Shown here: positions 32,990-42,422 of the stretch, in pieces | Layout: every line of letters begins with the position of its first letter | Position numbering within the stretch: the first letter of the stretch is position 1 | NCBI GenBank assembly: GCA_049511715.1 | Contig: JBEKXU010000013.1 | Location: 1 to 64,000 of the forward strand | Reading direction: 5' to 3' | DNA from: JBEKHT01 sp049511715 | GTDB lineage: Bacteria > Chloroflexota > Anaerolineae > Anaerolineales > RBG-16-64-43 | DNA length: 64,000 nt | Program-made: the position numbers and the translations under genes | The notes under the pieces: generated by a model | The model's input: only the letters and a program-made list of their open reading frames with translations | Databases searched by the model: none | What the model was told of the DNA's origin: nothing

Positions 32990-33619
32990 CTAGGGGGTTG
33001 GGGTTCCAGAGGTTATCCCTTCCGCGCGAATGTAGAAAAGCTGAGTCTTTCCACTCGGCTGATCCGCGGTCGCAATGATTACGAGGGCCGTAAAGTTCTG
33101 TCCTTGGGTTTTTCCAAAGAGACAGAACGTCCCGGCTAAGGCTCCCCCAGGCACCGGCGTCCCGGCTAGCCCTTCTGAGGCGATCGCCGATGCGGTGTTG
33201 CCTGTGCTGCATGCCGTCTGCGAGTTGTCGTTCCAACCCGCGCGGGCCATACGATCCAGGGTGTAGAAGTTGCCAACTGCGTCAGGGCTCCGGGGGCTGG
33301 TGAAGGCCACGAAGCCCAGGCTGTTCAACTTGTTTCCCGCCTGCGCCTGACTCTGTGATTCCACCCCGCTCAAGAGGCCCTGGAGCATCAGGTTCACCGC
33401 GGGAGGTAGGCTAACGTTGCTCTGTGTCGCGCCAGGGAAGCGTGGAACATCGGGCCAGAGCTGGGATACAGTAACCGCTGTCTCCCCCGTGGCCTTGTTG
33501 ACGGCTGAATTGACCGCCGAGTTGACCGCTGAGTTCAAGACGTTGCAACTGAGGAGAGTGAGAACTGCCAAAGAGCCAAAGACCATCATCGGGAGTTTCG
33601 ACTTCGGTATCGATGCCAT
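32990..33619 (-). CDS. lipoprotein, paralogue of 42423-43031
   Basis: 209 residues starting MASIPKSKLPMMVFGSLAVL, with lipobox LTLLSC (Cys25), behind a GGAG site. Just after the Cys is a short tandem repeat NSAVNSAVNSAVN. It shares with the 42.4-kb copy the blocks AVTVSQLWPDVPRFPGA, FYTLDRMARAGWN and FCLFGKTQGQNFTALVIIA, and the C-terminal GKTQLFYIRAEG. The middle is alpha/beta and contains two Cys. Probably an exposed lipoprotein; function unknown. The upstream region shows no similarity to that of the paralogue. Confidence 0.75.
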   Translation of the reverse strand: MASIPKSKLPMMVFGSLAVLTLLSCNVLNSAVNSAVNSAVNKATGETAVTVSQLWPDVPRFPGATQSNVSLPPAVNLMLQGLLSGVESQSQAQAGNKLNSLGFVAFTSPRSPDAVGNFYTLDRMARAGWNDNSQTACSTGNTASAIASEGLAGTPVPGGALAGTFCLFGKTQGQNFTALVIIATADQPSGKTQLFYIRAEGITSGTPTP

Positions 33620-34561
33620 TGCGTGTCTCCGTGGAGTCTTGTTGAGGGCGTGGCCCCGTCATGCTTCGGGGGCCAAGCTCTAGTCGGATCGGCTGGATTG
33701 AGATTGGCGGCCTTCCCCCCAGAAGAACCAAGTCCCCCCAGCAAACGGTCTTGCTGCCATGCCTTTGGTGCGCCTGCTGCTGCCTACCACGTTCCGAACA
33801 GGATTCTGGGCTGCCGGTATGGCCCTCGACCCACTGCGGTCACAACCCCCTCGAGCCGGCACCTCGCTCACTAGAAGGGGCCCCGCTTGGTTCAGATTCC
33901 TAGAATGGAGGTCAAGCCGGGAGAGACTAGTCGGGGGCCCAGGAAGGCCCCGCTATTGAACTTTGCCCCCGCCGCATGTCATGGGGTGCATCTCCTCTTA
34001 CAGCGCAAGCTATGTGCGTCAGCCGCGCCAGCCCCTATCCGGAGCCTTGGCAGACTGCATACCAACAATTGACTATTATAGATTGTTTTTGTCTGGAATA
34101 AACTTGGCAGGAGATTAGAGAATGGTGGCAATTATTGGCGGAAATGTGAAAAATTGTCAGGCCACCCGCTTTCCGTGGGGACTTTGTCCCTGTGTCGTTA
34201 ACCTTTGCCTACAGACCCCAGCTTGCCGAAGGGCTCCTGTTCTTGCCTACCACGGGACTGGACCTCGGCTCAAGCCTGTCCCCTCTCGGCCTCAAGAGGT
34301 CATAAGCCCCCGCAGGGCTCCAGCAGGACCCAAGCCTCTTTCGCCATCCTTCTTTGAGGGTTCCGGAACCTGGCCGGGTCTGAAAACGCCGTGGACGCAG
34401 GCGCTGGCCGACGCGAGGTCAGCGCCTGTGCGGTCTCCCCCTAGGTAGATTGGCCCCCCTACACCAGGCCCCCAAATTCAATCCCCCCAGGGGACCGTTC
34501 GGAGCTCTGCCATTCCAATGAGGCTAGCCCGACGGAACCCGGGATTCCAAGAGGGCGCACC
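33620..34561. other. gap with an AT-rich island and a hairpin
   Basis: Around 34050-34150 the sequence is unusually AT-rich for this genome (AATTGACTATTATAGATTG then a run of Ts). A GGAG precedes an ATG at 34122, but the frame soon becomes Pro/Arg-rich. A stem CAGGCGCTG/CAGCGCCTG lies at about 34398-34430. A promoter followed by a small RNA ending at that hairpin is conceivable; nothing firmer can be said. Confidence 0.3.
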
Positions 34562-34843
34562 CTAGGTCTCAAGTGAGCTCTCGAGCGCCTCAACCAATTC
34601 GAGGCAGGCATTGGCCACGTACAGCCTGGCCAATACCGTTGCGTACGCAGCCCCCAGCGCCACCACGATCGGGAGCACCAGAAACAGGCTCTGGAAGAAG
34701 GAGGAATTGAGGGCCCCATAGACATAGATCCCGACCAGGGACAGGAAGAGCAGCCCTCCCGCCATCCACGCATCTCTTCGGGACCCCTTCTGGCGGATTC
34801 GCAGCAGACTAGCATATTCCTTGAGTCGATCGTGTGTGGGCAT
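34562..34843 (-). CDS. small membrane protein, 93 aa
   Basis: Starts MPTHDRLKEYASLLRIRQKG at 34843 behind an AAGGAG site. Two hydrophobic helices follow (WMAGGLLFLSLVGIYVYGAL and SLFLVLPIVVALGAAYATVL), with a basic N terminus and an acidic C-terminal helix (ANACLELVEALESSLET). The positive-inside rule puts the N terminus in the cytoplasm. No family recognised. Confidence 0.65.
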   Translation of the reverse strand: MPTHDRLKEYASLLRIRQKGSRRDAWMAGGLLFLSLVGIYVYGALNSSFFQSLFLVLPIVVALGAAYATVLARLYVANACLELVEALESSLET

Positions 34844-35154
34844 GGCTCACTCCTTGACTGCAACTCGTCGAGTAAGAAATCCAGTTTATACCCAAGCCTT
34901 CTCCGGCGCCCTGAGGCGATCCCGCCCCCTAGACGTCCCACGGATCCCGGACCGGCCTCGAACGAGCCTTCTCCGCCCATGGGAACTTGCTTTTTCGTCG
35001 AGACCGTGCGCTCCTCGACCCGCTCACCAGCCCGTGAAAGAGAATCAGCCAAATCCTAGCTTCAAGAGCGAGACCGGACCACCTCGCCTGCAGCGGAGGC
35101 ATGATCGAGGGCTATTCAATGGCGACGGGAGCCAGGCCGATACCAATCGGAGTG

Positions 35155-35187
35155 ATGCCGCGGCCCCGACCGAGGGGGCCGCGGCAT
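35155..35187. other. perfect 13-bp inverted repeat
   Basis: ATGCCGCGGCCCC and GGGGCCGCGGCAT around a 7-base loop. Very stable, with no U tract on either side. Could be a rho-dependent or bidirectional terminator or part of a structured RNA. Confidence 0.55.
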
Positions 35188-35480
35188 TCCGTTCCCTATC
35201 GGGGGATCGCCAGGAACCCAAACCGCCTGGCAAAGCAAGAACCGCAGACTTCCATTCCCGTGGCAGCCAAAGGATCCTATTTGCGAACCCCAGTAGCCAG
35301 GGCTGGATGTTCGCAAGGATGGAGGCGGAGTCCAGTGTCGGCCGGAAAAGCGCGGCCCTGGGATTGGGTCGCGGGAGTCCCGGCCGGCGACCCAATAGGC
35401 AGAGCCGTCATCGGATTCACAATTTGTCGCCAGGATTCGAACGAAAAGCAGGCCGATTCGATAGCGTAAGCTCATGATAT

Positions 35481-35513
35481 TAGAGGCCTCCAATTATCGG
35501 GAGCCTCTTTTTT
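35481..35513 (+). terminator. rho-independent terminator, plus orientation
   Basis: GAGGC/GCCTC outer stem with further CC/GG pairing around an AT-rich loop, followed by TTTTTTT. No coding gene ends upstream of it in this orientation. It sits at the left edge of the accessory island beginning at 35620. Confidence 0.7.
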
Positions 35514-35619
35514 ATGTCCGGATTGCGGCGATTGACTGCGCGAGGATCAATTCCACAATAGAACCCTGGAGCATCTCCGGCTTAGGCGAACTAAATGGCG
35601 CACGGAGGCAGACTGAGCG

Positions 35620-36369
35620 ATGGCCGATCTAGCAAGACTCTTGGAGGCATACTACGAGATTCTGGCCACGGAATTCGGTCGGCTCTGCACTTCGGGGCAG
35701 ATACCCCATCATGGGGAACGCGGGAGGCTGCTCGAGGAGGCCCTATCTTCCTTTCTATCCCAAGTGCTACCTGCTCGTGTTGCGATAGGGTCTGGTCAGA
35801 TTGCAGGGTCCACAACGCCCGAGACTAGTAGCCAGACGGACGTCGTTCTTTATGATTCTGTGAAATTCCCCCTTCTGATCAACCAAGAGTCTTCTCAACT
35901 TTTCCTCACAGAATCGGTGCTGGCTGCTATTGAGGTGAAATCGACGCTCAACAAGGGGAAGGCAGAGGAGGGTTTCGAAGTCACTGCGTCTGCTAAGCGG
36001 CTCCCCAAATTCCCGCCGGGCACTTTCCCACCAACTCCGGGAATCCTTTTCGCCTATCGGACGGAATGGACGAAAGCCCCACGGCCACTAGCTGAAATGC
36101 TCTACAAGCAAGTGCCGCTGTCTCTGGAGACAGCACCCGTCATGGTCTGCTCGCTGTACCCCGGATTCATCATTGCTGCGACCAACGCGCTAGGCTATTC
36201 GGTGACTAACCTTGGCGCAATCCTGGCGGGAAGGGAGGAAGCGAACAGATTTCCCCCCAATATGTACGTGCTCATTCGACCTCTCGGCGCTATCGAAAAG
36301 CACGTGCTACTGTTCTTTTATCTGCTTATCGCTACTTATCTGAAGAGCACTCTTCAGGTGGATGACTGA
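35620..36369 (+). CDS. DUF6602-like nuclease-fold protein
   Basis: 249 residues starting MADLARLLEAYYEILATEFG behind a GGAGG site. It resembles DUF6602-type proteins: HHGERGRLLEEALSSFLSQV, LPARVAIGSGQIAGSTTPET, then QTDVVLYD and VLAAIEVKSTLNK. The spacing of a Glu helix, the Asp of TDVVLYD and the ExK of IEVKS is the PD-(D/E)xK nuclease arrangement, though activity is not proven. Such proteins occur in accessory and defence-type islands. A hydrophobic C-terminal segment (KHVLLFFYLLIATYL) may contact the membrane. It heads an island ending in a decayed serine recombinase. Confidence 0.7.
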   Translation: MADLARLLEAYYEILATEFGRLCTSGQIPHHGERGRLLEEALSSFLSQVLPARVAIGSGQIAGSTTPETSSQTDVVLYDSVKFPLLINQESSQLFLTESVLAAIEVKSTLNKGKAEEGFEVTASAKRLPKFPPGTFPPTPGILFAYRTEWTKAPRPLAEMLYKQVPLSLETAPVMVCSLYPGFIIAATNALGYSVTNLGAILAGREEANRFPPNMYVLIRPLGAIEKHVLLFFYLLIATYLKSTLQVDD

Positions 36370-36700
36370 AGTTCAGGAACCGCCCCCTCAAAAGCGGTGA
36401 ACGCGGTTCGCTTCGCCTAGCCTCCTCGCCGTGAAACTCATGGATCGCCAGAATCGGACGAATTTGGCCTCTTGGAGGCCTTCCAGCCAATGGGCGCATG
36501 GCACCCAAGATCCGCCCTGGGCGACGTTGTCTATCGTGTGGTGCGGTCCTAGAATAGAGGCCGCCGTTCGTGCGCCGTGCGGCAACCTAGCCTTGCCGGT
36601 TCGGGGCGTAGACTTTAATGTTGTTAGGCAGCCGCCCATGATGGCCTTCGTCTCCCAAAAACAGGGACACCATCCATCACCAACGATTGAGGAGACCCAC
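36370..36700. other. gap without a supported gene
   Basis: The frame of the next protein is open from 36431, but that part lacks a ribosome-binding site and reads as non-coding; nothing else is seen. Confidence 0.45.
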
Positions 36701-37060
36701 ATGGAAAGACGATATTCCGCGCTTCGGACAATCGGTTCCATTTACAAGTTTCTCGGCGGCGTCGTCCTCGCAATCACGATCCTTATCGTTATTGGGTTTT
36801 GCTTCACCAGCGTGTTTGGCGGCACGGCGCTTGGCAACACCGCTCGCCAGTTAGGTGCAGGACCAGGCGCCGGAGGCGTGTTCACACTTGCCGGGGTGAT
36901 CCTCAGCATCGTGGCCGTACTAATTGGCGGAGGTATATCCCTAGGACTCTTTGCTCGTGGCGAGCAAATCTATCTATTCATCGCGCTGGAGGAGAACACC
37001 CGGGCCAATGCACTTGCTCTCCAGGCACTCGTGCCCGGGCGTGCAGAGGCTAAGCGTTAG
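36701..37060 (+). CDS. small membrane protein, 119 aa
   Basis: Starts MERRYSALRTIGSIYKFLGG at 36701 behind a GAGGAGA site. Two hydrophobic helices: VVLAITILIVIGFCFTSVF and GGVFTLAGVILSIVAVLIGG, with a Gly-rich link between. The C terminus is a charged helix (FIALEENTRANALALQAL). A typical two-pass membrane protein of unknown role, in the same direction as the nuclease-fold gene and the gene that follows, within the recombinase-associated island. Confidence 0.65.
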   Translation: MERRYSALRTIGSIYKFLGGVVLAITILIVIGFCFTSVFGGTALGNTARQLGAGPGAGGVFTLAGVILSIVAVLIGGGISLGLFARGEQIYLFIALEENTRANALALQALVPGRAEAKR

Positions 37061-37421
37061 CGCCCGGGCTATTCCCCGCCACCAGTCCCGCGGCACGGGC
37101 CCTCCTAGACTTGTGCTGTCTGGAAGTCCGGAAAGCTCTCCCTGCATCGGCCCCTCAGCACAACCGAAGTCTAACTGATCGTCCGCCAGGGAGCCGCAGG
37201 CGCAGGCATTGAACCAATATCGCCTCACGATTTCGGCAGGTCATTCGTCGGCCAAATGCTCGACAACGGACAGGACTTGTCCGTCGTTTCCAGTCTAGTC
37301 GGCCACTCATTCATCCTGACGACCAGCCGATATGATCGCCGGCCATTGGAATTGCAGAGAACTGCACTCGAGACCCTGCGCGTTCCATGGCCGATGTAAG
37401 GCCACTCCAGAGGAGGATGCT
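37061..37421. other. gap without a supported gene
   Basis: A possible upstream extension of the next frame (from 37332) has no start signal; otherwise nothing recognised. Confidence 0.45.
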
Positions 37422-38153
37422 ATGCCAGCGAATAACATCATTGATCCCCTTCCCGAGCAGATACTTGGCGTCCTGAAGAGTCTCGATTTGGATATTGTGA
37501 CTGCGGAAATCCATTGCAAAAGCGTCCATAGAAAAGACCCCCTTAAAATCCAAGATGAGGCGATTCTTTGCTGCCTAGAACATGGTGGAGATGTCGCCGC
37601 AGGCCTTGTAGTTGCAGTCAAGCAACGATTGTCTCGTTCCTCTTTCATCCTCACTGGGGCCCTGATGGAGACCCTCTTTTGGTCACGATACGTTGCTCTT
37701 TCAGAGGAGAAAGCCCAAGTCTTTCTCGAGGCCGCGGAAAACGAGATGAGAAGGAACATGCGCTGTCTCTTGAAAGAGGAATACGCTCCGCTGGTCGAAA
37801 AGGATGGCAATGACAGGACTGCTGAGTACAAAGATCACCAAAGTTTCGCAGACATTCCCCGGGGGCCCTCCGTGGAGGATGTCGCCAGGGATGGGGGGCT
37901 TCACCAATACTATCGGGACTTCTATCCAACCTTTTCCTTCTATGTCCACCGCAAGACACTACCGGGTAGCGAACGTGCTGACCCTGAGCATGAAATGTAT
38001 ATATCGGCCACGACTGCGCATTCCCTTTTCATGGGCATCAACTTCATCGCGTACGAGTGGACTGAATTCCGCAGACAAGCCGACCAGAGTGCCCTCGACC
38101 GACTCCTGTGGCGGACGCCGCCCCACTCGACTAACCAGGGAGGCGAATCATGA
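37422..38153 (+). CDS. DUF5677-like helical protein, 243 aa
   Basis: Starts MPANNIIDPLPEQILGVLKS at 37422 behind an AGAGGAGG site. An all-helical protein with SSFILTGALMETLFWSRYVA, ALSEEKAQVFLEAAENEMRR and AHSLFMGINFIAYEWTEF; the arrangement of an LxE helix and a late aromatic helix resembles DUF5677 proteins, which are HEPN-like. The assignment is tentative and no RxxxxH RNase motif is obvious. Its stop overlaps the start of the serine recombinase remnant (ATGA), so it was co-translated with that recombinase and is part of the same element. Confidence 0.5.
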   Translation: MPANNIIDPLPEQILGVLKSLDLDIVTAEIHCKSVHRKDPLKIQDEAILCCLEHGGDVAAGLVVAVKQRLSRSSFILTGALMETLFWSRYVALSEEKAQVFLEAAENEMRRNMRCLLKEEYAPLVEKDGNDRTAEYKDHQSFADIPRGPSVEDVARDGGLHQYYRDFYPTFSFYVHRKTLPGSERADPEHEMYISATTAHSLFMGINFIAYEWTEFRRQADQSALDRLLWRTPPHSTNQGGES

Positions 38154-39828
38154 CCGCCAAAACCGCATGAATCTACGTGAGAGTTTCGTCTGAAAAGCAG
38201 GGGAACGGGATTGCACGTCCCCCGTGGATCAAGAACGTGCCTCCCGCGAGTTGTGCCAGAAGCGAGACTACCGTGTTGTGGAAGTCGTGCGCGATGTGGA
38301 GGGATATCAGGGTGCGGATGGGCGTCTGATTGAGCCGTCCGGCAGCAACGAGGATCGCCCTGGCCTCCTGCATGTCTTGGATGCAGCCTCCTCCGGCAAG
38401 ATCGATTTCGTTGTCGTCCGGAAAGTGGATCGCTTGAGCCGTGACCTTGGCCCCGCGGCGCTTATCAAGCGGGCGCATGAGAGGAATCCTTCTTGGCAAA
38501 TCGAGGCCGTGGCGGATGTCTTCTCCTGGGAGATGTGGCCTCTCCTGGCCGGATTGGCCTCGTTCCAGAAATCCACTCAGTTGCAGACGACCCTCCGGGG
38601 ACGCAAATCCGGTCTGCGGGCTAATCGCTCCGGGTGGACTGGTTCGCGATGGATTGACAAAAGATCCCGCGACCAAGCGGCTCGTCATCCAGCCTGAGGA
38701 GGCTCGGGTTGTCCGGCGCATCGTGGACAGTTATGCTCGCGGAGGCACCACGCGGGGTACGGCCAACAAATTGCGCGCCGAGGGGGTCAGGGGGGTCGCA
38801 ATGGCCGATCGATTGGCTTCGGCACCGTGGCCGAAATCATCCTCCGTGGCGAATCTTATGCGACGGGTCAAATTGTGGAGCACTGGGGAGGCGAGACCTT
38901 CGAGTTGACCTTTCCACTAATCATCAGCGTATCACTCTACATGCGCGTCCGTAAGCGAGCAAGGAAGAATCAAACCTTTGCTAGGCGAAACACGAGGCAT
39001 CCGGCATTGCTGCAAGGGATCATCCGTTGTGCTGCCCACCCCACTTGGCGGATGTTCCTGAAAAGAGGTCGTCGCAGACCCAACTCCCCCGCCAATGCTT
39101 GCCCGGCACCCTACAGGACGGCAGGCAAGGTTAGCATGGAAGGATGCGCCAGGCGGGTGCCGGCCGCGTCGATCGATAGGGTTGTCTGGAAGAACGTCAG
39201 CGAATTGTGGCTCAGCCCCCTCGTCCTCCCAGAGGACATTGGCCCCAAAACGAAAGGCTCCAAGGCGCAAATGGGTGAACTTCGAGAGAGGATCGCCACT
39301 CTGACCCGGGCCATCGGAAAGACGAGGGATGAGCGGCATTACGCCATTTCCAATGCCGCAGCCCTCGGCTTGGCCGTGAGCGAGGTGACGGTTCAGTTGG
39401 CTGAGATCGAGGAGCGGAAAGCCAGTCTCACCCAGGAGAAACGGAAGGCCGAATCGGAGCTGTCTCCAGCTGAAATCCATGCCGAGTTCCCCCGCCTCCT
39501 GGAGCAGAGCATCAAGGATCGCCGCAAGGAACTCAAAGGCCGGATGTCGTTCAACCGAAAGCGCGAGATCGTCCAGGGCCTTGTCGATGTTCTTTGGATC
39601 AAGACGAATCCGAATTGGGAGAAGACTTATCAGGCGGAGTTGGCGATTGTCGTCCCGCTCGGCAAGGAATCGCCGCATCTGCGCGGATCGTTAAATGGCC
39701 AGTCCAATGCTGAATCCGATGATCCGTCTTCTGGTGACACCGGCCGAGGTTCCATCTCCGCTGGGACCGCCAACCCGCTGACCCAACGCTATTCCTGGCG
39801 CAGCCCTTCCGGCCCCGGCCCTCTCTAG
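38150..39828 (+). pseudogene. large serine recombinase, degenerate
   Basis: Begins MTAKTA at 38150 (GGGAGG site), then a TGA at 38168-38170, then IYVRVSSEKQ, the start of a resolvase domain. Frames change near 38210 (to VDQERASRELCQKRDYRVVE with VVRKVDRLSRDLG), near 38640 (to DGLTKDPATKRLVIQPEEAR with VVRRIVDSYARGGTTRGTAN) and near 38810 (to FGTVAEIILRGESYATGQIV). The rest carries a damaged zinc ribbon (GIIRCAAHPTWRM), a coiled coil (RERIATLTRAIGKTRDERHY) and the KGRMSFNRKREIVQGLVDVL end. At least four lesions make it non-functional. It marks the former mobility of the 35.6-39.8 kb island. Confidence 0.88.
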
Positions 39829-40799
39829 GCAACGGCACGGGACAGTTGATCGAGGCGAGCCATTTCCTCGTTCGAAAGCCTGAACCGCATAGCCCGCGCA
39901 CTTTCTTGGGCCTGGCTGGTCTTGGTGGCGCCGGGGATGGTAACGACCGCCTCTCCGTGAAAGTGAATCAGCCAATTGAGGGCGACTTGAGCTGCTGTGG
40001 CCTGGTGCCCGGCCGCGATTTCTTCCAGCGCCATCACCAGCGGGCGGGTGCGCTCGAGATTGTTGCGGATCATCAATCGAACTCGTATCGATGGGCGCGA
40101 AAGCAGTTTCGGGTCCCTATGGTACTTTCCCGTCAGCAACCCAGAGGCCAGCGGCGTGTAGGCCACGATGGTAACCCCCAATTCCTGAGCCGTTTCCAGA
40201 ACGCCATTGGTCTCGATCTCGCGCCGAAGCAGGCTATAGCGGACCTGGTTGACGGCCAAAGGCAACCCCCGCTTCTGCAGCTCGGCATGGGCACGCCGCA
40301 TGCGCGCGGCACTGAAATTGCTCACTCCTACCGAGCGAATCTTCCCGGCCTCGACAAGGTCCGCCATGGCGTCCATTTCGGATTCCGGGGACGAGAAACT
40401 CCAGGGTTGGTGGATCATGTACAGGCTGATGCTATAACCGTCCAGGAAACGGACGCGGTTGGCGATCGTGCGCGGGATGTTGGCGGCCGTCCTGAAGAAG
40501 GGAAGCCACTTCGTCGCCACGACGACCTCCGAGTCCGATTTCCCCGCTGCCTTGAGGGCCAGCGCCAACGATCTTTCCGACAAGCCGCCGCCGTACATTT
40601 CCGCAGTGTCAAAGAAGTTGATCCCCCCGTCGAGAGCCGCCTTCACGATGTCATTCTTCCCCTCTTGTGGGATCACCGGGAACATGGAGCCCATTAACCC
40701 ACCCCCTCCGGAGAACTCCATCACCCCCAACCCAATCGGGGACACGCGGATGCCGGTCTTGCCTAAGGACCTCTTTTCGATTGCCGATCCCGTCGCCAT
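39825..40799 (-). CDS. aldo/keto reductase
   Basis: 324 residues starting MATGSAIEKRSLGKTGIRVS at 40799 behind a GGGAGG site. A TIM-barrel NADPH-dependent reductase: GINFFDTAEMYGGGLSERSL holds the catalytic Asp and Tyr, VVVATKWLPFF the Lys, and LYMIHQPW the His. SVGVSNFSAARMRRAHAELQ and VNQVRYSLLRREIE follow, then VTIVAYTPLASGLLTGKY and the cofactor-binding VVTIPGATKTSQAQES. All family positions are present. Substrate unknown. It ends within 3 bases of the recombinase remnant on the opposite strand. Confidence 0.92.
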   Translation of the reverse strand: MATGSAIEKRSLGKTGIRVSPIGLGVMEFSGGGGLMGSMFPVIPQEGKNDIVKAALDGGINFFDTAEMYGGGLSERSLALALKAAGKSDSEVVVATKWLPFFRTAANIPRTIANRVRFLDGYSISLYMIHQPWSFSSPESEMDAMADLVEAGKIRSVGVSNFSAARMRRAHAELQKRGLPLAVNQVRYSLLRREIETNGVLETAQELGVTIVAYTPLASGLLTGKYHRDPKLLSRPSIRVRLMIRNNLERTRPLVMALEEIAAGHQATAAQVALNWLIHFHGEAVVTIPGATKTSQAQESARAMRFRLSNEEMARLDQLSRAVA

Positions 40800-40991
40800 T
40801 TGATCGCCTCCCAGCACGACTCAGCCGATACTTTCCATAACCGCTACTGTACCCCATTGGCCGACAAGCTGCAGCCTACTCCGTCCTGGCCGGGAAAGAG
40901 CGCAGCCGGACAGGCCGCCCCCGAGTCCTGTCCCCCCACCCTACCCGCCCTTGCCTTCGGCCAAAAAGATAAAGGGCTGTATGATACGGCT

Positions 40992-41441
40992 ATGAACAAA
41001 AATCCCCGACGGTCGGCGGCCTCGCGGTCCACTATCCAGGACGTGGAGGCCGCGGGGCACTGGGTGGATGCCGAGCTGGATACCGCGCTCAGGCTCCACG
41101 GTCTCTCCATCGCCAAGCTGAGCGTTCTCCGACATCTCGCCCAGGCCAAAGAGCCGTTGGCCATGGGGCAGCTCGCGGAGATCCTGGCCTGCGTCCGCTC
41201 CAATATCACCCAGCTGGTGGACCGCCTGGAGGCCGAGGGCATGGTTCAACGCTCACCCGACCCTCACGATCGCCGGAGCCTGTGGGTGACGATCACCAAG
41301 GCCGGCCGCCGACGCTATCAGCTGGGGATCACGGCCGAGCGAGTGGTTCAAGTCAAGCTCGCCCAGGGACTCTCGCCGCGCGAGCAAACCCAGCTGGCGC
41401 GGCTCCTCGCGAAACTGCAAAGGAGTGAAGTTGGAAGGTGA
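40992..41441 (+). CDS. MarR-family transcriptional regulator
   Basis: 149 residues starting MNKNPRRSAASRSTIQDVEA at 40992. Winged helix: GLSIAKLSVLRHLAQAKEPL, MGQLAEILACVRSNITQLVD, RLEAEGMVQRSPDPHDRRSL and WVTITKAGRRRY (wing). The DPxDRR wing is typical of MarR. Divergent from the aldo/keto reductase, and 87 bp ahead of a DoxX gene in the same direction; regulation of one or both is likely. A Cys in the recognition helix (LACVRSN) might serve redox sensing (speculation). Confidence 0.88.
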   Translation: MNKNPRRSAASRSTIQDVEAAGHWVDAELDTALRLHGLSIAKLSVLRHLAQAKEPLAMGQLAEILACVRSNITQLVDRLEAEGMVQRSPDPHDRRSLWVTITKAGRRRYQLGITAERVVQVKLAQGLSPREQTQLARLLAKLQRSEVGR

Positions 41442-41528
41442 GTTCCAAGGCACGAGATCTCAGCAACCGTCCCATCCCCAAGGCCAGGACAACGGGACTG
41501 GGCCGTGTTTCAGCAAAGGAGGACAACC

Positions 41529-42050
41529 GTGTTGGACAATGCGGGCGTGTTGATTCTCAGGGTCGTAGTCGGCTTGCTGCTCGTCGGTCACGGCAGTCAG
41601 AAACTGTTCGGCTGGTTTGGGGGAGGAGGATTCGCCGCAACGGCTGGTTGGATCGGCAAGATTGGGCTCCGGCCCCGATGGTTCTGGGCGCTTCTCGCCT
41701 CGCTCAGCGAGCTCGGCGGAGGCTTGCTGCTCGCCCTCGGATTCCTGAACCCCCTGGGGTCACTCGGGATTTGCGCGGCAATGCTGATGGCCACTGTCAA
41801 AGTCCACTGGCCAAATGGTATCTGGGCCACTAAGGGCGGGGTGGAGTTCCCGTTGACCAATCTTGCCGCGGCGCTTGCTTTGGCTCTGACCGGACCTGGT
41901 ACCTACTCGCTGGATGGGGCCCTGGGAATTCGGTTCCCAGAGCCGGTCACCCTGATCGTGGGCCTGGTCCTCGTCATCCTGGGATTGCTGGCGGCCTTCG
42001 CCTCTCAGACACCGCGATCGGGCTCGCAATCTGGAGCCACCCAGGGGTAG
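41529..42050 (+). CDS. DoxX-family membrane protein
   Basis: 173 residues. The GTG at 41529 follows an AAAGGAGG site by about 6 bases, so it is chosen over an in-frame upstream start. Four hydrophobic helices: GVLILRVVVGLLLVGHGSQK, WFWALLASLSELGGGLLLAL, GICAAMLMATVKVHWPNGIW and VTLIVGLVLVILGLLAAFAS. The RxxxGxxxxxHGxxK and ELxGGxLLxLG patterns identify the DoxX/DoxD-like group, often tied to thiol or sulfur redox at the membrane. Probably co-transcribed with the MarR gene. Confidence 0.85.
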   Translation: MLDNAGVLILRVVVGLLLVGHGSQKLFGWFGGGGFAATAGWIGKIGLRPRWFWALLASLSELGGGLLLALGFLNPLGSLGICAAMLMATVKVHWPNGIWATKGGVEFPLTNLAAALALALTGPGTYSLDGALGIRFPEPVTLIVGLVLVILGLLAAFASQTPRSGSQSGATQG

Positions 42051-42422
42051 CACTCGTCTTGGGAGTTTCCCAGAGGTTAACCGCCAACAGATTCCCATTC
42101 GGCTCCGACCGAGGATGAGCTGCATGCTGAATCTTGCCGGACCGCAAAGCCCGGCGGCGCCCATCGCTTGCCTTGCCTCCCACCGGGAGGAAAAAAGCGT
42201 GCCATACACTGAAATCGCCTTCACCCTCCAACGAGGGATGGGGTCCACACAGGCACTGCGCAAAAGGGCCGATCTCATCGTTCAGCTCTTCTGCTTGTGC
42301 GGCCAGTTCGCCAACTCAATTTGCGCCGTCCGCTCTCCCCTTTGGTCCCTCCTTCGGCCAAGAGGCCGAGAGCAAGACCCTCGAAACCGGCGACCGTTGG
42401 AGGCGCCGGAGCCGTCCCGCGA

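Larger units (their letters stand above)
34844..35619. other. gap holding a long perfect hairpin and a terminator
   Basis: No protein gene supported. Two structured sites are listed separately (35155-35187 and 35481-35513). The terminator ends a transcript from the left for which no coding gene is visible, so an RNA gene between about 35190 and 35480 is possible. Confidence 0.4.

Noticed and set aside
38168..38170. TGA early in the serine recombinase as recoding
   Set aside because: Three or more frameshifts follow, so the gene is plainly decayed.
38932..39678. Minus-strand 248-residue frame
   Set aside because: It lies opposite the recognisable coiled-coil end of the serine recombinase and has no motif.
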